From Phoronis australis (lineage: Eukaryota > Phoronida > Phoronidae), in contig NMRA01000013.1 of NCBI GenBank assembly GCA_002633005.1, forward strand, positions 44,033 to 108,032: 64,000 nucleotides of DNA, given 5' to 3'. This document shows, in pieces, positions 32,031 to 44,744 of this stretch. Position numbers and translations under genes: made by a program. The notes beneath the pieces were generated by a model. It saw only the letters and a program-made list of their open reading frames with translations, did not search any database and had not been told where the DNA came from. How positions within the stretch are numbered: position 1 is the stretch's first letter; each line of letters begins with the position of its first letter.

Positions 32031-34974
32031 CCTCCGGCGGCTTGGCTGAGGCCCGCCTAAGTGCTACGCCCGGGCCTGCCTGCGCCGCCTCCGGCGGCTG
32101 GCTGAGGCCCGCCTAAGTGCTACGCCCGGGCCTGCCTGCGCCGCCTCCGGCGGCTTGGCTGGGGCCTGACTAAGTGCTACGTCGGGCGTGCCTTCGGCGG
32201 CTTGACTGGGGTCCGCCTAAGTGCTACGTCGGGCGTGCCTGCGTAGCTTTCGGCGGCTTGACTGGGGCCCGCCTAAGTGCTACGTCGGGCGTGCCTGCGC
32301 CGCCTTCGGCGGCTTGGCTGGGGCCCGCCTGAGTGCTACGTCGGGCGTGCCAGCGCCGCCTTTGGCGGCTTGGCTGGGGGCCGCCTAAGTGCTACGTCAG
32401 CGTTCCTGCGTCGCCTTCGGCGGCTCGGCTGCGGCCCGCCTAAGTGCTACGTCGGGCGTGCCTGCACAGCCTTCGGCGGCTCACCTTGGGCACGCCTAAG
32501 TGCTATGTCGGGCGTGCCTGCACCGCCTTCGGCGGCTTGGCTGGTGCCCGCCTAAGTGCTATGTCGGGCGTGCGTGCGCCGCCTTCGGCGGCTAGGATGG
32601 GGCCCGCCTATGTGCTACGTCGGGCGTCCCTGCGCCGCCTTCGGCGGCTCGGCTGGGGCCCGCCTTAGTGCTACGTCGGGCGTGCCTGCACCGCCTTCGG
32701 CGGCTCGGCTGGGGCACGCCTAAGTGCTACGTTGGGCGTGCCTGCGCCGCCTTTGGCGGCCTGGCTGGGGGCCGCCTAAGTGCTACGTCGGGCGTGTCTG
32801 CGTCGCCTTCGGCGGCTTCGCTGGGGCCCGCCTAAGTGCTACGTCGGGCGTGCCTGCGCCACCTTCGGCGGCTTGGCTTGGGCCCGCCTAAGTGCTACAT
32901 CCGGCGTGCCTGCGCCGCCTTCGGCGGCTTGGCTGGGGCCCGCCTAAGTGCTACGGCGGGCGTGCCTGCGCCGCCTTCGGCGGCTTGGCTGGGGCCCGCC
33001 TAAGTGCTACGTCGGGCGTGCCTGCACAGCCTTCGGCGGCTCACCTGGGGCACGCCTAAGTGCTACGTCGGGCGTGCCTGCGCCGCCTTCGGCGGCTTGG
33101 CTGGTGCCCGCCTAAGTGCTATGTCGGGCGTGCGTGCGCCACCTTCGGCGGCTAGGATGGGGCCCGACTATGTGCTACGTCGGGCGTGCCTGCGCCGCCT
33201 TCGGCGGCCTGGCTGGGGGCCGCCTAAGTGCTACGTCGGGCGTGCCTGCGTCGCCTTCGGCGGCTTGGCTGGGGCCCGCCTAATTGCTACGTCGGGCGTG
33301 CGTGCGCCGCCTTCGGCGACTTGGCTGGGGCCCGCCTAATTGCTACGTCGGGCGTGCCTGCGCCGTCTTCGGCGGATTGGCTGGGGCCCGCCTAAGTGCT
33401 ACGTCGGGCGTGCGTGCGTTGCCTTCGGCGGCTCGGCTGCGGCCCGCCTAAGAGCTACGTCGGGCGTGCCTGCGCCGCCTTGGGCGGCTCGGCTGGGGCC
33501 CGCCTAAGTGCTACGTCGGGCGTGCCTGCACTGCCTTCGGCGGCTCTGCTGGGGCACGCCTAAGTGCTACGTGGGGCGTGCCTGCGCCGCCTTCGGCAGC
33601 TTGGCTGGGGGCCGCCTAAGTGCTACGTCGGGCGTGCCTGCGCCGCCTTCGGCGGCTTGGCTGGGGCCCGCCTAAGTGCTACGTCGGGCGTGCCTGCGCC
33701 GCCTTCGGCGGCTTGGCTTGGGCCCGCCTAAGTGCTACGTCGGGCGTGCCTGCGCCGCCTTCGGCGGCTTGGCTGGGGCCCGCCTAAGCGCTACGGCGGG
33801 CGTGCCTGCGCCGCTTTCGGCGGCTTGACTGGGACCCGCCTAAGTGCTACGTCGGGCGTGCGTGCGCCACCTTCGGCGGCTAGGATGGGGCCCGCCTATG
33901 TGCTACGTCGGGCGTGCCTGCGCCGCCTTCGGCGGCTTGGCTGGGGCCCGCCTAAGTGCTACGTCGGGCGTGCCTGCGCCGCCTTCGGCGGATCGGCTGG
34001 GGCCCCCCTAAGTGCTACGTCGGGCGTGCCTGCGTCGCCTTCGGCGGCTCGGCTGCGTCCCGCCTAAGAGCTACGTCGGGCGTGCCTGCGCCGCCTTCGG
34101 AGGCTCGGCTGGGGCACGCCTAAGTGCTACGTTGGGCGTGCCTGCGCCGCCTTCGGCGGCTTGGCTTGGGCCCGCCTAAGTGCTACGTCGGGCGTGCCTG
34201 CGCCGCCTTCGGCAGCTTGGCTGGGCCCGCCTAAGTGCTACGGCGGGCGTACCTACGCCGCCTTCGGCGGCTTGGCTGGGGCCCGCCTAAGTGCTACGTC
34301 GGGCGTGCCTGAGCCGCCTTCGGCGGCTTGGCTGGGGCCCGCCTAAGTGCTACGTCGGGCGTGCCTGCGCCGCCTTCGGCGGCTTGGCTGGGGCCCGCCT
34401 AAGTGCTACGTCGGGCGTGCCTGCGCCGCCTTTGGCGGCTTGGCTGGGGCTCGCCTAAGTGCTACGTCGGGCGTGCTTGCGACGTCTTCGGCGGCTTGGC
34501 TGGGGCCCGCCTAAGTGCTACGTCAGGCGTTCCTGTGCCGCCTTCTTCGGATTGGCTGGGCCCAGCCTAAGTGCTACGTCGGGCGTGCCTGCGCCGCCTT
34601 CGGCGGCTTGGCTTGGGTCCGCCTATGTGTTACGTCGGGCGTGCCTGCGCCGCTTTCGGCGGCTCGGCTGGGGCCCGCCTGAGTGCTACGTCGGGCGTGC
34701 CTGCGCCGCCTTTGGCGGCTTGGCTGGGGGCCGCCTAAGTGCTACGTCAGCGTGCCTGCGTCGCCTTCGGCGACTCGGCTGCGGCCCGCCTAAGTGCTAC
34801 GTCGGTCGTGCTTGCACAGCCTTCGGCGGCTCGGCTGGGGCACACCTAAGCGCTACGTCGGGCGTGCCTGCGCCGCCTTCGGCGGATTGGCTGGGCCCGC
34901 CTAAGTGCTACGTCGGGCGTGCCTGCGCCACCTTCGGCGGCTTGGCTGGGGCCCGCCTAAGTGCTACGTCGGGC
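32031..34974. repeat. GC-rich satellite, 56-bp monomer, about 52 copies
   Basis: The unit reads ggcggcttggctggggcccg, then cctaagtgctacgtcgggcg, then tgcctgcgccgccttc (56 bases). Copies follow each other without interruption and differ at scattered positions. The first two are 56-57-bp variants with cctccggcgg and cgcccgggc. Each unit joint forms GCCGCC-TTC-GGCGGC, a 6-bp stem with a three-base loop. Because 56 is not a multiple of three, all frames cycle and give repetitive ORFs of up to 182 codons; these are not genes. Base composition changes abruptly at both edges. Confidence 0.97.
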
Positions 34975-36274
34975 CGGCTACAACCCTATCTTTTTCAGAG
35001 AACTTGAAGGTTCAAGTTGGCTGGTCACAGCATGGACCCCATCATGTGATGCGCCAAGCATGACAACATACTGTCAGTTATTCGCAATCCCTAAAATTCT
35101 TTCCCAGCTGACTATGGAAGAAGTCGAGATTGGTTTCATAACGACAACTTTTCCGTAAACGAAAAGTTTGATTTTTGACGGAGCGTAGATTTATAGCAGC
35201 TTGATGAGGTCGCGAGCGAGTGTGAGGACCAACGTTGTAGACTATAAAACCAACAGACAAAAACAGCAAGAAAAACTTAATGGATGCTGTGTCTCTTGCG
35301 TTACTTTGATGTGCTGCCGTAAGCAAATTAACGCTTGTAGTTAAAGAACTATTTTTGTCGGAATTAATTCAAACAAATGCTGAAAGATGTCAACTTTCAA
35401 AGGTGGTTGTCGGTACTAGAAAATGCAAATAAATGCGCATTTTACAGAGGAGTTAAATCCGACTTATCTTGTGAAAAATATTGATGTGGGGAGATGACTC
35501 AGCAGCAGATATTTCGCATAGCGACCATTAGATGTTCAGCTCACCCATTAATAATTGAAAATGGTAGAAGTACCGGAACACTGAAAATTGACCTATCGCA
35601 AGCTCCTCCCCTATGCAAAAAGTCACGTGATACCCCACACTCGAACGAGATGTCAGAGGCAAATACACTGTCGCTAAACGGCGTCCCTGGTGGAATCGAT
35701 GAGTGTTTTTGCACTATTTGAAAACGACAAGAGGCGATGCTTTTCAACAGAGAATCGTACGTTAATGATGTGGGAATTTGTAAAGGTGACGATGGAAAAA
35801 TAAGTGCTCGAGGAGCCAGCGAAAATCCGAAGAACACCTCGGCCTTGGGGCCACCTTCACCTGACAAATGACAAGGCCACTGATACGATATGTTCATGTG
35901 AAGCTGGGTATGTACCTTAAAGTCGAATTATCTGTACGATTCCATATATTTTTATGATCTTTCGAATAAAATCAGTGAAGATTCACCGATATTTTTATTC
36001 TTTCGTCTGCTAAATTTCGCCACATGAAAAGTAGGTCACAACTCAGTGGTGGGACTCCTGGAGTAAAGTAGGATAGATTACAGACAACACATGCACTATA
36101 GTCTCTGACTAGGTCGACTCGATAGCACTGCTTACGCTTTTCTAATCTTGTAACGAAATATTTTGATAAAAAAAATCAGGTTCATAGCTCAGGTACACAC
36201 TCATCTCGTCCTAAGCAAACAGTTAGCTCAGGTAGGTCTAGGGCTGTGTCTAAGTCAAATTAATGTCTGGAATT
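34975..36274. other. Non-coding or unassigned stretch right of the satellite
   Basis: Frames at 35494-35721 (plus) and 35541-35897 (minus, 118 codons) overlap and neither resembles a known family. No splice-supported exon was found. Confidence 0.35.
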
Positions 36275-36582
36275 CAGTGGCGGATCTAGAATACCACAGG
36301 GGGCCAACATATGTAACGTCGTGGAATTGTGCGATTGTATGTGCACAGGCGGCCCGAAAGTTGCAGGGGCCAGGGATGTAGACCGTTGGACCTTCTGTTC
36401 AGAAAATCTATCGGTGGACTAAAAAAACAGGAACACGATTCCGCCGCGATCTGGGGTCTGAGCCCCCCTCTTCCGCTACCGGTCCTAGTTACTGAACTCA
36501 ATATTTCCTCCCGCTTCACGCTCTTGCTGTTTTATTTTACTTGCGGCAGCCAAGGGGGGGGGCCCCCCTTAAATCCGCCTAT
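36275..36582. mobile_element. hAT-like miniature element, 308 bp
   Basis: The left end CAGTGGCGGATCT and the right end, complement ATAGGCGGATTT, form short inverted termini of the hAT miniature type. The sequence 'ggaatt' flanks both ends (36269-36274 and 36583-36588), consistent with a target duplication, although hAT duplications are normally 8 bp. The right part has the poly-G/poly-C block often seen in such elements. It encodes nothing recognisable. Confidence 0.55.
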
Positions 36583-36586
36583 GGAA

Positions 36587-37179
36587 TTGTCTATTTGCAC
36601 CATTGACATTTCAATTAGGCCTACCTTCTTATGAACTTGGCATTTTTTTGTAGTTTCATTCCATAAAGGTAGCTTTCATTTAATTTTGAAGGTAGCATGA
36701 TCACTAAGGTGTGGTATGGTTACAAAAGATTACAAGTTTGGTGTGGTAGTTGCAAAAATAGGGTATTTACAAAAATAACTCAAATTCTTTTTTAAAGCTT
36801 CATAAATCTAAATATCATGTTTGAACAACTTCAAAATGAGCTCTCTCTAACTCTACAGACATAGTGTATACTAGAGGTACACGTCAAAAAGTAATTCAAC
36901 AGTTTATTTTTAGTGACAACAGCTCGACCAAGGCTTTGAGTTCCGGCAGTAATCCAGTGCGCTTCCGTGCCGATAGAATCCCTGAATTTTGACCGGGAGA
37001 GAAGTTCAGTTGAACGCCACCCTAAGGTTTATGAATAATAAAAATGTACCTGTGATACGAAACAAAATAATGTCCATTAGGTTGAAATAAATAAAAAAAC
37101 ATAAATAAAAATGTCCTTGAAAACAACAATTTCCGGGGACTACCGCTAGAGTGCTGAGATCCAGCAGGTGCCGAGACAA
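36587..37179. other. Non-coding stretch
   Basis: AT-rich, with nothing recognised. Confidence 0.4.
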
Positions 37180-37640
37180 AGGTGGCCAGAAGTAGGAAAC
37201 TCAGGAGTCAAAATCTGAGATAGCCCTGCACCACAGCCACCAAGCTGAAAAGTGCGTATCTTGGAACTAATATTTGTGTTTATAGCTTTCGAGTTATCCA
37301 AGCAACATAGCTAAGTTCAGCTGCTCGTGTGGCCGTACAGTTTGATCCATAATTTACGCTTTTCAAAATCATTTTTCGGTTTAGGACATGCCAAAAAATA
37401 ACGGGATATTATTCTGGAGCAGCATAACGGGTGTCGGTGCTACACACGCCATATCAACACCGTTTCCCCATTCTTAGCGGACAATTTCTTGAGCTATAGA
37501 CTAAAGTAAGTTTTACTCGACTACGTGTGGTTTGTCGGGTAAAATGGCGACTTGGAAACGCGGACGAAGGTGTGCCAAGAATGCTGCGTTCTGATTGGTC
37601 AATTAAGCCGTCCGTCATAATACTGGCGATAGGTCAATTA
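37180..37640. repeat. Dispersed repeat, copy B (pair with 9060-9535)
   Basis: This is in the same order and orientation as copy A, ending at 'caattaagccgtccgtcata' plus about 25 bases. Unlike copy A it is not followed by the tRNA-headed fragment, so the pairing there is secondary. Confidence 0.75.
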
Positions 37641-40420
37641 CGTTGGTACCTACTGCCTAAAAATCTAATCTACCATGGATACCAGAGAAATAGAAAACAA
37701 TACTTTGGTATCCTCAGCAAGTCTTCTACCGCGGGTACCAACAAAAATAATGAGTGACGTCACCAAAAATTTATACTTACATTGTCAATAGACGCCATTG
37801 CTAGTCATAAGAATTTAATCAGCGTCTTCGACAAAGATGTGAAAACGTGAGTAACGATGTAGAATTTTGGGCGATCGGCAATTATTTTCCGCCATTATGT
37901 TTATTACATATATCAAAATACTCTTTCAAGCCAGCTAAGACAGAGGAATAAGCATCTAAAATGAGTCAGTGGAGTGTGCAGTGCCGGCCGGGCAACAAAC
38001 ACTTTTGGACATTTCGAAGTATACGTGATAAAAATTGTACGACGACACTTACCTCACAATTCAACTGCTACAAGCTGGTTTAGTAATTGGCCCAATAATG
38101 TTGCACAAACAGCAGATTGAATGAGAAGCGTTATATGGCAGCATAGTACAGAAGTTTTAGGGAGTAGTAAAGGACACACTTCTTGTCCGATTTGTAAAAT
38201 TCCATAACCTAACCACGCGTACTTTTCAGGCACGAAGTATTCACCTATGCTATTAAAGACTTTCAAAACGATTCTTTAACAAGTACCAGTGTGTTTATGA
38301 TAGATATCATTAGCTAAAGAACGAAAACATCACCAGTCTGAGGCGATGCAATTAACTACAGCTGCATGGTGTATTTGTTCATTTTGGCAGATTCCGAAGT
38401 ACCCAAGCCGGTCGAGTTGCCCCCGACTCAGGGTGTCAACGTAGGATTCCTGTAGTTTGACTGTTATGGCCTCACGACAAATTTCGTGACAATAATTAGA
38501 TTACATAAATAAATGTGACAGTCTTTCCCCAAAACCCAGCACTGGAATCGAAGTCCGAGGATCGCATCTTAGTGAATGGATGTCGGAAACTTTTGCATGT
38601 TCGTGTACTTTCAGATCGGGTGTCCCAAATGGATTATCGGCAACAACAAGCACGGACCACAATTTGTTTGCTGTTGGTTAAAATCTTGACAACAGGTGGT
38701 ATAGTTGGTGGGTTTGTAATTTTTACTCCGTACTGTGCATAGGAGTAGGAAGGTTTGCGTTAGTGGTAGTGAGGGGTGGGGTGGGGGTGGGGTGGTGGTG
38801 TTCGCCCTTCCCCAGTAACCCGCTCCCCTTTGTCGACTTACCACCTACCAGTTTGTTTGCCTATGCGTATTTAAAGCTAGTGTTCTATATGTCCCAACCT
38901 CCATTGTATAGTCAGCCTGAGCAGCACGTTGGGGAAATTTAACTTGTGTATGTCACAGCTTAAAGTGTTAAAACGATTCGTCTTAATATACGGCTACCAT
39001 CGTCTGGAGGGTGTGAGCCGATTTTGACGTTACGACTAAAACCGATAGACCTTTCGCATATCCATGTAGAAGCTCTCTGGTGTCTCATGTCATCAAGGTG
39101 AGTTACAGGGTCGACCAGTGCAACCATTATCATACTCCGGTCATTGATACATGTATGTCAAAAACTGAAGAAACTCGTGGCTGGAGAAAGGAAGACGATT
39201 TCTTAAAACCAGTTTGGTCGAACATGCCAATTTTGTCTCCTACCTTGATTGCGGGTCTCAAAGAATGAATTGATTAAGTGGAAGAAGACTTTTACTACGA
39301 AGTATGCGGCAGTAACAGCGACAAGAGTTTGATGCCACATAACAACACAACTCAAATAACAAAACAACCTTTAAAACGTTTCCAAAAGGTTTATATACAT
39401 GTATCCTCAAATGAAACACATGCATGAGTTACTAGGTGACTGAAATATTGAAAACAGTTTGGCATAAAAATAATGACGTTTTACAAGAATTGTGTGGGTC
39501 ATGTATGTTTTCTTTGAAATCGGTTCCTATTTTTCCACCGCGTAAAAACTTCTGAACAGGGTAAGAGGCCACCGTTTCCAAATTATTCAGAATGGTTATT
39601 CCTATCGGCTTAATCAGGAGCGCCCAATTCTAACTTAAAGCTACGCACGGAATTCGACCAGAGCCTAGTCTCTAAGATGTTGGCAAAGCTAGCGCCCACA
39701 CATCTCGAGTTGCTGTTTACACCTGAAAATATAAAAAACGCTCAGAAAATAATAGACGTATAGTAACATCAAAGACCTTGCGCTTGTTGCTGAAAATGTT
39801 CGAGAAAATACAACTGGCAGAGGTAAAAATACTAACAATATTTTACACACTGACCTTCTTATACGTTGCCAGTTCTTAAAAAGTTTAATTTAGACTGACA
39901 TTATCAAAATAGCTAACTTTTACACCAAATGCCCTTTGATCTTGTGTTTATCTTTCGCAAATGGTCCCGATTTCATTGATTTTCACACTCCTGTACAAAC
40001 TGATGTCAAAACTAATGCACAGTCCCACCTATTGTCACTGGGAACATTTGAATCATTTCTTACGGATTGCAAAACTCGAGTTACAGATGTGCAACCATAA
40101 TATCAGATCCGAAATTTATTTTTTTAAACGCTCAATGCGCTTTTGTGTCTGCCAACACCATGATGATTAAGAATGACCTGCCTAGTAGAGATGGAGGTTG
40201 GCAAAGCATTATTTCGCTTGTATTTTGACAGAGGGCCAACAGGCGACAGAAAGTGTCTCAATAAAAGACGAATTCCCAAACCGAGGTAGGTTTTGCTTAA
40301 TCAGTGTCAGGGAAGGCTAAATGTCTTGTACTTGAAAAACAAGTGCCCGAAACCCCCTCCCGGCTATTCTACTAGCCAATCACGTGATGTTAATTCTAAC
40401 AGCCATCCTGTGATAATAGC
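37641..40420. other. Intergenic stretch, no gene seen
   Basis: A possible G-quadruplex run lies at 38773-38792. The minus frame at 38054-38266 has a strong donor (gtaagtg) right behind its stop, so it might be part of a non-coding or UTR exon. No family was recognised. Confidence 0.35.
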
Positions 40421-43400
40421 TGTGATAATGGGGCTATTCGGAGAATTCTCCTCGCGGTGTCGCTGCTGTACTAGTGGTGATTGAATTGCGCATGCGTGGC
40501 TGTCTGCATGTAAACAACTGGTAAAAGATGGAATTTTTATCAAAATACGTCGTCGCGCTAAGCCTTATTACTGCTAATTTCCCTGGTGCAAGTCTTCGAC
40601 AGGTGGCCACAAATTCCCAAAAGACCTAAGGTTAATATATTCGTGGACAATTGCGGTCATCAGGGACAAAAAGTGTGTGGATGCTGAAGCCCCGTGTGTG
40701 CTCTATGACTAAGCAGTTCCATTCGGAGACTACACAACATTACTTGGTAAGTTTTTAGCAATCAGTTTCTATCAACATCGTTCGGTGATGTTATCCCCAC
40801 CAGTTACCCCACTGAATAACAATTTTATTGAGTGGAACCAAGCGTTTCTTTTTGGAAACTCACCCGATGCCGGGTAGGCTAGCAGCACATATTCATTGTC
40901 CTGGGTGGGAGTGCTCCCAAAATAAGAGGTGTATGGTACGTGATGCACAGAAGTCAAGAGTGACTTTTTCACAGCAGTTTCTCTTCAAAACTATGCTGTT
41001 TCCAATAAAATTCTCTAGATGAGTGAGTTTCCTTATTTTATCGTGGACCCCACCCCCAGGACCACCAGCTCAGTTATCGAATTAACATGAATAAGCCTTA
41101 ATTCAGTAAATGTCGTAACATTGCATTGGAAAAAAATTGACACCTAGAATGAATTTTACTTGTTGAGATCAGAAGCACATTTTAAGTGTCATGAAAAATA
41201 CACATTGTTAAATCACTTTTAGCCTGTTTCACATATTTTAATTCAGATATTAAATAAGACTTGGGTACAAAGGTTATTAGTTTCTACACATAAACATGAA
41301 GATGAAATGTCAAGTATGTTCTGCCTTACAAAAGTAGTTTTGTCTTGTCTTTTCTTTTCCAATTTGCTAATATTTCTATTTTGTTACAGGCAAGAAAAAA
41401 CAACTGAAACCAACCGCCTGACCATCTATTTCACCGTTGGACAAAGTGAAAAGCAATCCTTCAGCAATAACCTGAGAGAATTGAACGTAATTCAGAAATT
41501 CAGCACCTGATATGCCTGATTATGGACTCCCTCGCAATGTTGTTTCTTTCTGTGCTTTTTCAGTTTGCCATTTGTTTTTAAATACACTGATAATTGTTTA
41601 TTCTCGAATCTTGTGCATAGCAGATTCTTATCCAGCTAGCTACAATTGAAAACATACAATAAGACGATGCAGTCACTGAATGTCATTTCCCCATAATCTG
41701 TACCAAATTGAAAAGTTTTTACCAATAGTATAAAGCCTTTCTTCTGAAAGGAAAATTTAATGTCACTCAGCTTTTGGCTTTCATTTCACTGGGTTCTAGT
41801 TTCAATGGCCTATAGAAGCGCTTGTAAAAAAGGTCCAGTTTCAACACGTGGCTTTCTTTCATGTAACCTCATTCAGCCTCAATAACATCCACAATTAGAC
41901 CCTTGAAGGTAAACACAGCAGCATATCACTTGAATCGTTTTGAGCCCAAAATCAGACTCTGAACTAGACCAGAGTGTGACTAGGTCTTCTTTAGCTTCAG
42001 TCCCTCATGTTTCTTCCAGGAAAGGAAATAAGCTATTGTCCACACATGACTCATTGCCTATGAAAGGGCATCCTCACCAACAAGGCTTATTTGTGTAGCA
42101 GTCAGATATAGTTCGTCTGGATACACAGACACTCCACTGGCACATTGTCTTATGGTAACTTAGTACTGCGATTCACATTTCTCCAGGGCCACTGACTTGC
42201 ACATTGTGCCATGCAGCACTGCTGGTGTGTGGAAGTGCTGTGGGAAGAGAACGGAGTAACAAAGCTTGTCTATGATACAGCTTGAAGTGGCCTTAAAATG
42301 TCACTGAACCTGGAACAAATATTGAAATATGAATAATTAAGTACTCCAGATTGGATCAAAAATGTTATCCCTGTTTTTCAAAAATATATGGTGATTGGTC
42401 TACAGTTTCACATAAAAGTAAATAATTACTATTTTCAGAAACCAAGGGTGTATATAATGAGTATTGCATAAAACTGTGTCTTTATTTTTTATCCCTAGCC
42501 ATAACAATTCTTTAAACGCATCACTTGTCTGTAAAATATACAAGTTTTTTGAGACAACTTCAAACCTTTGTTACCCATTTTCAAGCCTTTTTAATTTTGA
42601 TACTTTCAGCAATTTTAAACTCAGATTACAGGTTCATGGGTCTGTCAAGCATACTTCTAGCCTAAGGTTGAGGGAACCGTTTTTCTTCTAATAGAAGATA
42701 TGAAGACTTGGGTCATTTAAAAATGATGGATAATCTTTCTGTTGTTTAAGAGTAATTACAAATCGTAAGGCACCATCAAAAATGCAATTTTCACAAAAAT
42801 GGCAGTCATTTGAATTTATAACGACTTGCAACATTTCAAGGCATGAGTTAAGACTATTCAGTCACTGTGAATTCGGAAAATGTAATATATTTTCGTGGTT
42901 TTACAATTGATACAAGTAGCAAAACAGTTTCATGAAATCAACTTGAAGGGACTTCGTGAAGGTTAAGAATTACCTCACCATGCTCTTTTCCCCAAACATG
43001 TATTACCTGTTATTTCCACACATTCAGTTGTACCAAATATTACAACCCCCCATGCCAATCCCCCCTCGGGACCTGAATAAGTAATTTAACAAAATGACTT
43101 TAAAAATAGCTGTTCCTTTTCAAAGGCTTTGTTCGTTGTCTCCAATATTGAAAGTAGGCTTTGACAACAGATCTGCACTGGATGGGAAGATCTTGTTGGT
43201 TAGCTGCAGTCAAATGCTAAAAACCAATTTTTGTCCATTCAGGGACGGTGCAGAAGCGATGCATATCTCCTCTGCACGGTACAAGCCTTCAAACCTAAAA
43301 ACCAAAGGTTACGTGAAAACTGACCTGATAGATTTCCATTTCAACGTGTAATAGATTTCCAGAAGACATATGATAGGGAGTAAACAAATAGTCTAATGCA

Positions 43401-43935
43401 ATGGATATTTATCACTCACGTACCCTTTGCCATTGGGATTGGATTGTAATCTTAACTCATTAACCTGTATCGAGTTGACAGCATAAACATTCAGCATTGA
43501 TTGATGTAACTGTCACTGATAAACTTTTAGAAATCATTCCAAACAATAATAATGCTTTGATGTACGAAAAGATCCCGATTGCTACGTCAAGTATCGTATC
43601 ACATATCACAACATACAAAGATTAACCAGACTCTGGCTGGCGACTGACTGCCGCGAAGTCGACATTGGCGAGTGCCTCAGTTAACAGGCATCGGTAGAAT
43701 AATCATGGAATAATCGTTAAAATAATCACAAACCTTACCTTTGTATGAGGTGGTGCTTACTTCCTCTCATAGAAGCACCCTTTTTACGCAATCTCAGATT
43801 CAGTTGGCACGGCTGCAAGCCATTTCACCATGTATTTAAAGGGCTCACGAAATCGAGGCTGTTAATCTATCACCACTAGTACACGCACGCCCTCTAGTTA
43901 TTGTAGATTTTCCGAATAGCCCCATTGTTATGCAT
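40421..43935. repeat. Inverted pair of about 65-bp blocks, 3.4 kb apart
   Basis: 40425-40485 contains ataatggggctattcgga, then gtactagtggtgat. The reverse complement of 43865-43935 has the same two blocks with a similar gap. They are either the ends of one large element or two independent copies of a small one in opposite orientation. Confidence 0.45.
40528..40602 (+). CDS. Possible first exon with signal peptide
   Basis: An ATG at 40528 opens MEFLSKYVVALSLITANFPG, a short basic start followed by a hydrophobic core, as in a secretory signal. A gtggcc after cag at 40602, or a GC-type donor ggt/gcaagt, would end it in phase 0. The first certain exon of the SEA-domain gene (44745) is entered in phase 1, so at least one further exon would be needed to join them. 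This is a plausible start of that gene, not proven. Confidence 0.3.
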
Positions 43936-44744
43936 AAAAGAAAGACGCACAGGGGTCGGATCGAAAACCCACGGTCGGTGACTTATGCCTGTGATCGGTA
44001 TTGAATTATTCTCAAGTTAGTTTTGGGGAAAATTTTCGCTATGTAGCACATGTTCTTTAAATGATTCTCAAGTTAGTTTTGGGGAAATTTTCGGTACACA
44101 ACACATGCGAAAGTATCATGCGCTAATGACTCATTGGCAAAAACACACAAGAATGACCTCATATCCAAACAAACTGCACGGCTCTATATTTGGAGACCAG
44201 TCGCATTATGGGCTTATACTTCCGAAAAAATAATACAAACTATCACAGTTTCTTTGCCACAGGTTTTAGTGATTGCCTTCTGTTTTAAAGTCACAGCCGT
44301 TCTACGGTCTTTATCTTCAATAGAATATGTAAAGAGTATTAACATACCCTTTTCTCTGATAGTTGCAAGTTTTACTTTACTATGTGCCTTGGTCACGTGA
44401 CGAGTTATAATCGGCCGGTACCGCCGCTCAGTTGAGTTCCTTCACGATGCTTATCATGATCGGTTGACTATTATCGATGACTTCTTTTTGACGCCGACGC
44501 CCAGCTGGAACTCCCAAAAATTAGCCTGACTGTCGACAGCAAACTTATCGGACCGGCGTTGCAAGCTCCATGCGACCGAGGCATTAGGAGGACCGTCGCT
44601 CATATTTTTGTGTGAGCGTAGAACTATTTTCAGAAGTTCCTGGCATCGCACTCCAGACCTACGCACTGTAAAAACAAAATGCGAACAACATTTTCCACTA
44701 AATGTTGAATAAAAATTTTTTTTTATGAACTTTGTTTTGTGCAG
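40603..44744. other. Putative intron or spacer before the SEA-domain exons
   Basis: An acceptor at 41390 (ttttgttacag) leads into an open frame (RLTIYFTVGQSEKQSFSNN) that stops at 41510; it might be a false or alternative exon. A 46-bp direct repeat (ctcaagttagttttggggaa core) lies at 44007-44052 and 44063-44107. Nothing else was recognised. Confidence 0.35.

Noticed and set aside
32031-34974. The satellite as a coding tandem-repeat protein such as a silk- or mucin-like gene
   Set aside because: The unit length changes frame each time, and stops occur in every frame within the array, so no continuous protein is possible.
32277-35007. Long plus-strand ORFs (up to 182 codons) in the satellite
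   Set aside because: They repeat the same peptide in rotating frames because the 56-bp unit is not a multiple of three. They are products of the repeat, with no start context or splice sites.
38054-38266. Minus-strand frame ending next to a strong donor
   Set aside because: The donor lies after the stop in this frame and the other frames are also closed, so it is not a coding exon. At most it is an untranslated exon.
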